Shown in pieces: positions 51,118 through 58,440 of a stretch of DNA of 64,000 bases. The stretch lies in assembly GCF_016862435.1 (NCBI RefSeq), contig NZ_BOMY01000021.1, positions 124,001 to 188,000 on the forward strand. Direction: 5' to 3'. Made by a program: the position numbers and the translations under genes. The notes under the pieces were generated by a model. It was not told the DNA's origin and made no database searches. It saw nothing but the letters and a program-made list of their open reading frames with translations. Every line of letters begins with the position of its first letter. Position 1 is the stretch's first letter. The DNA comes from Paractinoplanes tereljensis (GTDB taxonomy: Bacteria > Actinomycetota > Actinomycetes > Mycobacteriales > Micromonosporaceae).

Positions 51118-54100
51118 AGACCTCGACTCGGACCAGGATCCGGATGCGGTCGACGAAATCGGGGCGCTTGGCTCGGTGCGCGGACAGAATTAGTTCAGCC
51201 TCCGCCTCGGTTATCACCGGGACACGAAGTTCCAGCTCGGCGATCCGGATAGCGGCCTCAGTCTCCAGCTCGGTCCAGCTGACGACCTCACTGCCCAGGT
51301 CATGATCAACATATTCGGCGAGCTCCTGCGTGGCCTCCGGGTGACGGGCCACGTCGAGATGGGCAAGCCCGCAGCGGATGGACGCGAGCTGATGGGTGCC
51401 GGCCCTGAGCTGGCCGAGAATCTCGGTGACCAGCGGTGTTTCGATCTCCGAGTCGTACGTCATCTGCCGGATCAGGTGATCGACGATGAGCGGATAGTCC
51501 TCGCACCATCTCAAGCACGCCCGGTAAAGCTTCTCCCGCTCAACCAACGGCAACTTGTCGGCCGTCACGATCTGCATGAACTTGCTGAGCACGCTGGCGT
51601 AGCCAATCTCCGGAGAGTCATGGACCAGGTCCCCGGCGATCTCCAGTCCCGCCCGGACCAGTGGCTCCAGCGCGTGCTGCTGAAGATCGGCCGCGAGATC
51701 ACAGGTGAAGTGGGCTTCCCGGCGAAGCATCTGCAGCCGATCGACGAACCCGACAAGTTCGTCCGTGCCGGAGCTGTCGACTCGACACAGCCATCCCATG
51801 TCGACCAACGGGACGCCGGCACCCACGGCGCTGTCGAGCGACAGGCCCACGTCAGCGTAAATCCCCCGACGAGTCCGACTGACCGCCACCTGGTCCAGCA
51901 GGCCGACCCACCCGGAGCCGGCATCCTGGGAGCGCCAGAAGAGGCACATGCTTCGCCAGGCTCCGAAGTCCTGATCCTCGTCGTCCTCCCGGTCGTCGAA
52001 GAGTCGCACCACCGTGGTGTCTCCCGCGCACAGCGCCAGGAGCAGCAGGTTGGAGGTGTAGGCGGCCAGCCGGGACACCACCGACGGGCGTTTCGGTGCG
52101 TATTCGTCGAAGGCTCGCGGCGGGCGGGGCATGGTGGCCGATCGGAACAGGCGGGCAACCAGATCCGCCCAGTCGGCGCGATGTTCATCCGAGGATGCCG
52201 TCACGATGCCGCGCAGGAAGTCGACGGCCTGGTGTCGGCCGCTGAGCGGCGCGAACGAGAGCAGCGTGTAGAGCAGGTCGTCGTCCACGGCCGCACCGGA
52301 TGGGAAGGTCGATGCGCGCTCGCGGGCGATGAGGCTGCCGACGATGCCGTGGATCAGGCGGGCGACCAGGAACTCGCCGAAGGTGGCGTGCAGGAACTCG
52401 TAGGTCTCCAAGGAGATGCTGTCGCGCGACGCCCGCGCCCGGTGCACGAAGAAGAACGAACCCAGCGCCAGCTCCGACGGCCGCAGCGGTGCTCGCAGGT
52501 CCGACGGCGAAGCCTGCGACGCTACGGCACCGGTCAGACCGGGAAGGGCGTGAAGATCGGCTTCCAGTTGGGTCTCAGTGACCCACTGGGCGTCGCGGTT
52601 GAACATGGCGAAAGCGACCACGCTCAGCTTGCGCAGCTCGGCCTCCACCCGCTGGTCGCGCTCGCGGGTCGGCAGGCCGTCGGCCAGCTTCTCCACCTCG
52701 CGGCGGGCGAAGCGGGCCAGCAGTCGCTCGTAGAGTTCGTCGGTTCGCAGGTCGCCGGCCTCGCGCAGGGCACTGCCCTCGGCGTCGTAGAGCGCCAGCA
52801 TCAGCAACAGCAGCGGCTGCCCGGCAAGGTCGGGGTAGCGCATCACCGTCCCGAGGTCCAGCTGGGTGGCGTTCGCCGAGTTCCAAACGGCGAGCCAGGC
52901 CTGCACCCGGACATCGTCGAACGGCTCGAGGCGGATGGCGACTGAACCCTCCGGGGTGGTGGCGCGGTCGGCGACGCTGGTGCGGCTGGTGACAATCACC
53001 GCGACCGGGCGGCCCAACTCGGCCTCGCGACGCTGGAACGCGACCACCCGACGCAAGTAGTCGGTCTGGCTGACGCCGGTCGCCTGCAACAGCTCATCGA
53101 AGCCGTCGAGGATCACCACCGGCAGCGCGGTACCGGACGACCGGGACAATTCCGGCCAGCCTATCCGCTCGCCGGTGTCGGCCCGAATCGCCTGCTCGAT
53201 CTGGTCCTGGACGTCGGCCGCTGCATGCACAGTGCGGAGGACGACCAGCACTGGCAGGAAGTCGGTAGGCGGCAGCTCGCCGGCCAGGATCTTGGCCAGC
53301 ACCGACTTACCCGAGCCCGGCTGGCCCAGGATCAACAGCGGTTCCGTGGTGGCCGGCACCGACGTGAGGTGCCCGGTCAGGAAGGCCATCAGGTCGTCCC
53401 GGACCGGCTCGAACTCCCACCAGTCCTCACTACTCAGCCGGGCATGACCGGCGACCACGACGGACCGGAACAGCTGGGGCAGGAAGGCCTCCCCCAGCAG
53501 CGGCACTCGCAGCCCGGCCGGCACCTCGCCGGATGCCGCGATCGGCTGGCGCAGCGCGGCCGCGTAGCGCATGGCGAGTTCGTTACGGCGGGCGTCGGGC
53601 AGGCTGCCCGCCGCGATCCGGTCGAGGACCTCGCTCAGCCCGGCGAGTCCGGTGGTGACGTCGCGCAGCCGGGCGTGGACCGCGGTCTGTTCGCGCATGC
53701 CGGCCCAGAACGCGACCTCCGGGAACTCGGCAGCAAGCTTGCCGAGGAGGCTGTCGAACCGGGCGGCGGCCGCCGCCGGCATCGTCTCCAGCACCGCGCC
53801 GGCCTCGGTCTGCTCCTGGCTGTCCAGCCGTTCCCAGACGGCGAGCTGGGTGGCGAAACCCTGTAGCCGCGGCACCAGGCGCTGATAGAACTCGAGCAGG
53901 CGGCCGCGGAACTCGTCGTGCGACTCGGCCGGTCCGGGGACCGGCGCCCGCCACTCCCCCGCCAGGCCGGGGCTCGTCTCCGAGCCCAGCATCCGCTGCT
54001 CCTCGGCGGTGAGTTCGAGGCTGCGGTAGGGGAACGGCCACTCCGCCTCGGCCATCGCCTCGAAGAACGCCGTCAGCGCGAGCGCCGAGTGGGCGGCCTG

Positions 54101-54340
54101 CAGCCGTTCGGTGCGCTCGAAGCGGGACAGCTTGGAGCGCTTCTCCACCAGGCTGGTGATCAGGCGTTCGGTCACCTTGGACAGTTCGGCCTTGGCGTCG
54201 AACCAGCCCAGCACGTCCCGGAACGGGCCCAGCAACGCGAGCAGGCCGACACCCGTGAGGGTGTCGACCAGCTTCGCTATCTTGGCGGCGTCGCCGCCGA
54301 GGAGCTTTACCGCGTCTTCGTAACTGACCTCGCGTCCCAC
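51116..54340 (-). CDS. NACHT-type STAND NTPase
   Basis: 1074 aa from GTG 54340. Helical N-terminal domain (about residues 1-230; YEDAVKLLGGDAAKIAKLVD, LGWFDAKAELSKVTERLITS, SRFERTERLQAAHSALALTA) resembles the NACHT N-terminal helical domain group (NNH7-like). The NTPase carries Walker A LILGQPGSGKSVLAK (339-346), Walker B ALPVVILDGFDELLQATG, sensor region VIVTSRTSVADR and LAGQPLLLLMLALYD. FLHATFGEFLVARLI marks the winged-helix end. The last 450 residues are helical and may be the sensor. Bacterial NACHT proteins include single-gene anti-phage systems; that function is inferred. Confidence 0.85.
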   Translation of the reverse strand: MGREVSYEDAVKLLGGDAAKIAKLVDTLTGVGLLALLGPFRDVLGWFDAKAELSKVTERLITSLVEKRSKLSRFERTERLQAAHSALALTAFFEAMAEAEWPFPYRSLELTAEEQRMLGSETSPGLAGEWRAPVPGPAESHDEFRGRLLEFYQRLVPRLQGFATQLAVWERLDSQEQTEAGAVLETMPAAAAARFDSLLGKLAAEFPEVAFWAGMREQTAVHARLRDVTTGLAGLSEVLDRIAAGSLPDARRNELAMRYAAALRQPIAASGEVPAGLRVPLLGEAFLPQLFRSVVVAGHARLSSEDWWEFEPVRDDLMAFLTGHLTSVPATTEPLLILGQPGSGKSVLAKILAGELPPTDFLPVLVVLRTVHAAADVQDQIEQAIRADTGERIGWPELSRSSGTALPVVILDGFDELLQATGVSQTDYLRRVVAFQRREAELGRPVAVIVTSRTSVADRATTPEGSVAIRLEPFDDVRVQAWLAVWNSANATQLDLGTVMRYPDLAGQPLLLLMLALYDAEGSALREAGDLRTDELYERLLARFARREVEKLADGLPTRERDQRVEAELRKLSVVAFAMFNRDAQWVTETQLEADLHALPGLTGAVASQASPSDLRAPLRPSELALGSFFFVHRARASRDSISLETYEFLHATFGEFLVARLIHGIVGSLIARERASTFPSGAAVDDDLLYTLLSFAPLSGRHQAVDFLRGIVTASSDEHRADWADLVARLFRSATMPRPPRAFDEYAPKRPSVVSRLAAYTSNLLLLALCAGDTTVVRLFDDREDDEDQDFGAWRSMCLFWRSQDAGSGWVGLLDQVAVSRTRRGIYADVGLSLDSAVGAGVPLVDMGWLCRVDSSGTDELVGFVDRLQMLRREAHFTCDLAADLQQHALEPLVRAGLEIAGDLVHDSPEIGYASVLSKFMQIVTADKLPLVEREKLYRACLRWCEDYPLIVDHLIRQMTYDSEIETPLVTEILGQLRAGTHQLASIRCGLAHLDVARHPEATQELAEYVDHDLGSEVVSWTELETEAAIRIAELELRVPVITEAEAELILSAHRAKRPDFVDRIRILVRVEV

Positions 54341-54350
54341 CGGGGCAGTA

Positions 54351-55598
54351 TTACGGAGTCGTGCACGTCACCGACACCGCCGCCGGGGTACCGCTTCCGG
54401 TGTAACCGAACGTGGTGGACGCACCGGCCGCCAACGCGCCGTTCCAGCTCACGTTCTTGGCCGTAACCGTGTTGCCGCTGGTGGTGTAGGAAGCGCTCCA
54501 CATCTGGCTGATCACCTCGCCGCCGGTGAAGGTCCACTGGGCGGTCCAGCTGGTGATGGCCGTGCTGCCGGCCTTCACCGTCACATTGGACTGGAAGCCG
54601 CCGTTCCACGAACCGACCACGGTGTTGGTGGCGCTGCACGCGCCGGTCGGCACGGGCGTGGTCGTGGAGGCGGAGGGGGTCGGGGAAGAAGAGGTTGTCG
54701 GCGACGTGGTGGACGTACCGCCGTCGCTTGTTGTGTATGACGTTGCCGTGTAGGCCTGGGAGCATTGGGTTCCGCAGGAGGACGGCAGGCCGAAGGTGTA
54801 CGTCCGGCCGTTGTTGATCAGCTGGCCGTTCACGTCGCGCACTCGGATCTGGAAGGGTGCGGTTCCGCCGAGGATGTAGGACTGGCCCATGTCGCTGTTC
54901 ATCTTGGCGGTCTGCCAGGCGCCGCCCGAGTAGTACTCGACGCCGTGGATGCCGTTGGCCAGGTGGGATACCGCGATGGCCGGCCAGTACACCTGGGCGC
55001 CCTGCAGGAAGCCGACCTTGATGTCGCCGCTGTACGCCGGCGCGGTCACGTACTCCCAGCTGACGTGCCGGTTGTTCCAGTGGTCGGAGAGGCCGGCGGC
55101 GAACTTGTTCAGCGACGGCTTCGACAGGTCCAGGTGGTTGGGGTCGTCGCGGCACCAGGCGTTGGAGTCGCCGCAGCTGTCGGCCACGATCATCGTCAGG
55201 GTGGCGCCGTTGTAGGCGTCCGCCACCCACGAGCCGTTGCGGCAGAACGCCTGGTTCTGCGCGCCGTCGTTGACCCCGGTGCAGTAGTCACCGATCGACA
55301 CCTTCACGAACCGGCCGCAGTTCAGCCCGTTGTTCCAGGCCCCGATCTTCGCGGCGTCGGTGACCGGGCGCGGATAGAAGTTGTAGTCGCCGGGAGTGTT
55401 GTAGACGTTCAGGGCGACGAAGTCCTGGCTGTCCAGTTCGGCCTGGGGAATGCCGCAGCCGCCGTAGGGCGCGCCGAGCGCGTCGAAGTAGGTGGCGTTG
55501 CCGACGACCGGGTCGGCGTGCGCGGAGGGCAGCGCATAGACCATAAGAAAGGCGGCGGCGACCGCCGCGACCAGCCAGGAAAGGGTGCGGGAGGCCAT
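54351..55598 (-). CDS. Secreted expansin-like protein with C-terminal CBM2
   Basis: 415 aa from ATG 55598, preceded by AGGAGAACCGTC. Signal peptide ends near PSAHAD. Residues 30-150 form a double-psi beta-barrel like expansins and GH45-related proteins (GNATYFDALGAPYGGCGIPQ, CGRFVKVSIGDYC, LTMIVADSCGDSNAWC, NHLDLSKPSLNKFA). A second beta domain (180-285) is CBM63-like, then a Ser/Thr linker and CBM2 (TNTVVGSWNGGFQSNVTVKA). It probably loosens cellulose without hydrolysis. A perfect CebR box lies 62 bases upstream. Confidence 0.85.
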   Translation of the reverse strand: MASRTLSWLVAAVAAAFLMVYALPSAHADPVVGNATYFDALGAPYGGCGIPQAELDSQDFVALNVYNTPGDYNFYPRPVTDAAKIGAWNNGLNCGRFVKVSIGDYCTGVNDGAQNQAFCRNGSWVADAYNGATLTMIVADSCGDSNAWCRDDPNHLDLSKPSLNKFAAGLSDHWNNRHVSWEYVTAPAYSGDIKVGFLQGAQVYWPAIAVSHLANGIHGVEYYSGGAWQTAKMNSDMGQSYILGGTAPFQIRVRDVNGQLINNGRTYTFGLPSSCGTQCSQAYTATSYTTSDGGTSTTSPTTSSSPTPSASTTTPVPTGACSATNTVVGSWNGGFQSNVTVKAGSTAITSWTAQWTFTGGEVISQMWSASYTTSGNTVTAKNVSWNGALAAGASTTFGYTGSGTPAAVSVTCTTP

Positions 55599-55659
55599 GA
55601 CGGTTCTCCTTCGGACGGCCGCCCCGGGCGCGGGTGGATGACGCCCGGCAGCGCGGCGA

Positions 55660-55673
55660 TGGGAGCGCTCCCA
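55660..55673. promoter_or_regulatory. CebR box upstream of expansin-CBM2 gene
   Basis: TGGGAGCGCTCCCA, identical to 38317-38330; the dyad extends to 18 bases (GATGGGAGCGCTCCCATC, 55658-55675). Confidence 0.85.
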
Positions 55674-55713
55674 TCGCTGGCCATCGATGATAAACCTGTA
55701 TGGCGCACGAAAA

Positions 55714-56118
55714 CTAGAAGGTGGGCTCCCACGGCCCGTCGACCACGGTCGCCTCGGCGTCGGACGCGAGCGGCCACGGTGGGATCGTCGCGGCTACCAC
55801 CTCGAGCGGCACCAGCGGGGCCGCGCGGAATTGGAACTCGGTGCCCAGTGGAATGGTCAGGCACAGACCGAGGCGCAGGTCGACCGTCTCGGCGATGTCG
55901 CCGTGGCGGCGCCACATCGTTCCGGCGCCGCCCACCACGTACCAGATCTCCTGGACCGTGGCGTGCACGACGGCCTTGGCCACCTCGCCGGCGTCCAGCC
56001 GGAAATGAGCGAAGCTCCCCGCCCCGGGAATCACGCAGAGCGGGCGCACCGTCGAGCCGTCCGGCGCGGTCACCAGCGGTGCCGCGCCGAGGGCGACGGT
56101 CTCGAACGGCTCGTTCAT
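55714..56118 (-). CDS. Cupin-domain protein
   Basis: 134 aa from ATG 56118, overlapping the TetR stop by ATGA. Single cupin barrel: SFAHFRLDAGEVAKAVVHAT, VQEIWYVVGGAGTMWRRHGD, LGLCLTIPLGTEFQFRAAPL. One His plus Glu of the metal-binding motif are visible (VHATVQEIWYV). Third gene of the MFS-TetR-cupin operon; small cupins in such operons may sequester or modify the pump substrate, but this is unproven. Confidence 0.88.
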   Translation of the reverse strand: MNEPFETVALGAAPLVTAPDGSTVRPLCVIPGAGSFAHFRLDAGEVAKAVVHATVQEIWYVVGGAGTMWRRHGDIAETVDLRLGLCLTIPLGTEFQFRAAPLVPLEVVAATIPPWPLASDAEATVVDGPWEPTF

Positions 56119-56741
56119 GAGGAGTAGGCGCCGCGCAGGAACGCGTCGATCAGCGCCTCGGCGAAGCCGTCCTCGCGGATGCTCGGGTTCCAGTTCAGCA
56201 TGTGCTGCATCATGCCGGGGCCCTGGATCATCAGCAGGCTTAGCTCGACGTCCAGGTCGGAGCGCAGCTCGCCGTTCTCGATCCCGCGGCGCAGGACCCC
56301 CCGCATCACGTCGCGGCGGGGTTCGATCACCGCCTGGTACATATGGTGCAGCTCCTCGTCCTTGAGGAACTCGGGGAGCAGGCACACCGTCGCCTTGCCG
56401 TACCGCTTGGCCTTGCCGGACCGGTTGGCCTTGACCAGCATGATCAGGTCGTCCCGGACCGACTCGCCGACCGGCACCGGCAGCGCGCCCTTCATCGCCG
56501 CGACCGCGTCGATGATCAGGGCTTCCTTGTTGGGCCACCGGCGATAGATGGTGGCCTTGCCGACGCCGGCCTTGGCCGCGACCGCCTCGATGGAGATGGC
56601 CGCGACGCTCTGCCCGGAGCTGAGCATCTCGAGCACGGCATCCAGGATGGCCTCGTCGGCCTGTGCGCTGCGGGGCCGCCCAGGAGCCTTACGCTCCTGG
56701 GCGGTCTCGTTCACGTTCACTGCCGTGTTCATGGCGTTCAT
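56115..56741 (-). CDS. TetR-family regulator of the MFS-cupin operon
   Basis: 208 aa from ATG 56741, 13 bases after the MFS stop. HTH: ADEAILDAVLEMLSSGQSVA, AISIEAVAAKAGVGKATIYR, RWPNKEALIID. The ligand domain (TetR_C-like; PEFLKDEELHHMYQAVIEPR, LLMIQGPGMMQHMLNWNPSI) is of the multidrug-sensing size. It is probably an autorepressor acting at the two operator-like repeats upstream of the MFS gene. Confidence 0.92.
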   Translation of the reverse strand: MNAMNTAVNVNETAQERKAPGRPRSAQADEAILDAVLEMLSSGQSVAAISIEAVAAKAGVGKATIYRRWPNKEALIIDAVAAMKGALPVPVGESVRDDLIMLVKANRSGKAKRYGKATVCLLPEFLKDEELHHMYQAVIEPRRDVMRGVLRRGIENGELRSDLDVELSLLMIQGPGMMQHMLNWNPSIREDGFAEALIDAFLRGAYSS

Positions 56742-56754
56742 TGTTGCCGACGCA

Positions 56755-58344
56755 CTACGCCTCGACCAGTTCCACGCCCTGCTCCTCAGCCAGACCTTCG
56801 GCCGAGGTGGGGGCGGGAGCGGTCGCGGGGCGCTTGCCGGGGAGCCACAGCACGGCGACGACCGCGCCGAGCAGGGCGAAGATGACGCTGCCGACGGCCG
56901 CGTAGTGCATGGCCGAGAGGAAGGCGTCGTTGGCGCCGCTGATCAGGGCCGGAGCCGCGGCCCCGGCCTGCTCGGCCACGCCGTACGCACCGGAGATGGA
57001 CTCCTTGGCGGCCTCGGCCGCCGCCGGCGACAGGCCGTCGGTGGCCGCACCCAGGTCGTCGCGGTAGACCGAGGAGAGAATCGCGCCGAGTACGGCCACG
57101 CCGAGGGCGCCGCCGAGCTGACGGATGGTGTTGCTGACCGCCGAGCCGACGCCGGCCTTCTCGCGGGGCAGCGCTGCCATGATCGATTCGGTGGCCGACG
57201 GCATCACGTTGGCCATGCCGACGCCCATCATGAAGAACGCCGCCCCGACGATCCAGATCGGCGTGGTCGCGCCGATGAACAGCCAGGCCGCCAGGCCGAC
57301 CGCGACCAGGAGCAGGCCGACGGTGCTGACCATCTTCGGGCCGAACCGCTTGACCATCGCGGCACTGCGCGGGGCGAAGACCATCTGAGCGACCGCGAAC
57401 GGGACGAACAACGCGCCGGAGGCGAGCGGGCCGTAACCGCGGACCAGCTGCAGGTAGAACGCGCCGAAGAACATGGCGCCCATGGCCCCGAAGAAGACCA
57501 GGCCGATCACGCCGGTCGAGGCGGAGAACTGCTTGTTGGCGAAGAGCTTCACGTCCAGCGAGGGAAGCGCGACCCGCCGCTCCCAGAGCACGAAGCCGAC
57601 GAGTACGACGACCGAGCCGGCCAGCGTGGTCCAGGCCAGGGTGTCGCCGAAGCCGTCCTCGCCGCCCTTGATCACGCCGTAGGTGAGCAGGGAGAGGCCG
57701 ATGATCGACAGGATCACGCCGAGGAAGTCGATGCGGCCGGGCTTCGGGTCACGCGACTCCGGCACCAGGATGGCGACCAGCGCCACACCGGCGACCACGA
57801 TCGGCACGTTGATCAGGAAGACCGAGCCCCACCAGAAGTGCTCGAGCAGCAGGCCGCCGACGATCGGGCCGATGGCCACGCCGAGGCCGACCGCGCCGGC
57901 CCAGACGCCGATGGCACGACCACGCTCGCGCGGGTCGAAGACGTTCGCGATGATCGACAGGGTGGCCGGCATCACGGCCGCGGCGCCGAGGCCCATCAGG
58001 GCGCGGGCGGCGATCAGCTGGGAGGCGCTGTCCGCGTAGGCGGAGATCAGCGACGCGATCCCGAAGAGGACGAGGCCGGTGATCAGGGTGACCCGGCGGC
58101 CGAGCCGGTCGGCCAGGATGCCGGCGGTGAAAAGCAGGCCGGCGAAGACCAGGGTGTACGAGTTGATCGCCCACTCGAGCTGGCTCTGGGTGGCGCCCAG
58201 TCCGTGCTCCGGGTCGGCGATGGTGCGCAGTGCGACGTTCAGCACCGTGTTGTCGAGGACGACCACCAGGAGGCTGATGACCAGCACTCCGAGAATCGCC
58301 CAGCGCCGGGGATGCCCGGTCTGGGTGGTGGCGGGAGTGTCCAT
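56755..58344 (-). CDS. MFS drug transporter (DHA2 family)
   Basis: 529 aa from ATG 58344. Fourteen helices with AILGVLVISLLVVVLDNTVL (D1), GLLFTAGILADRLGRRVTLI (A), ARALMGLGAAAVMPATLSII (B) and AGAVGLGVAIGPIVGGLLLE (C). Proton-driven drug export at the cytoplasmic membrane. First gene of the operon with TetR and cupin genes; its promoter region shares operators with the divergent GGDEF-EAL gene. Confidence 0.93.
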   Translation of the reverse strand: MDTPATTQTGHPRRWAILGVLVISLLVVVLDNTVLNVALRTIADPEHGLGATQSQLEWAINSYTLVFAGLLFTAGILADRLGRRVTLITGLVLFGIASLISAYADSASQLIAARALMGLGAAAVMPATLSIIANVFDPRERGRAIGVWAGAVGLGVAIGPIVGGLLLEHFWWGSVFLINVPIVVAGVALVAILVPESRDPKPGRIDFLGVILSIIGLSLLTYGVIKGGEDGFGDTLAWTTLAGSVVVLVGFVLWERRVALPSLDVKLFANKQFSASTGVIGLVFFGAMGAMFFGAFYLQLVRGYGPLASGALFVPFAVAQMVFAPRSAAMVKRFGPKMVSTVGLLLVAVGLAAWLFIGATTPIWIVGAAFFMMGVGMANVMPSATESIMAALPREKAGVGSAVSNTIRQLGGALGVAVLGAILSSVYRDDLGAATDGLSPAAAEAAKESISGAYGVAEQAGAAAPALISGANDAFLSAMHYAAVGSVIFALLGAVVAVLWLPGKRPATAPAPTSAEGLAEEQGVELVEA

Positions 58345-58363
58345 GTGCTTCCCCGTTCATTTT

Positions 58364-58387
58364 CGAAACGAGACTGTTCCGTATCCG
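58364..58387. promoter_or_regulatory. Candidate TetR operator, copy 1
   Basis: CGAAACGAGACTGTTCCGTATCCG-like sequence of 24 bases (key cores CGAAACG and CCGTATC) just upstream of the MFS start; matches copy 2 at a 50-base distance. Confidence 0.6.
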
Positions 58388-58413
58388 TGTAGGACCATAG
58401 ACCCTGGCGCCGA

Positions 58414-58437
58414 CGAAACGGAACGTCTCCGTATCGG
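58414..58437. promoter_or_regulatory. Candidate TetR operator, copy 2
   Basis: Same 24-base pattern as copy 1 with CGAAACG at 58414-58420 and CCGTATC at 58429-58435; internally ACGGA-N5-TCCGT forms a dyad on the minus strand. It lies immediately before the GGDEF-EAL start at 58441. Confidence 0.6.
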
Positions 58438-58440
58438 AAT

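Noticed and set aside
56548..58392. 614-codon plus-strand frame opposite the MFS gene
   Set aside because: Asp/Arg/Gln-rich shadow with no start context or motif; the minus strand carries a clear 14-helix transporter.
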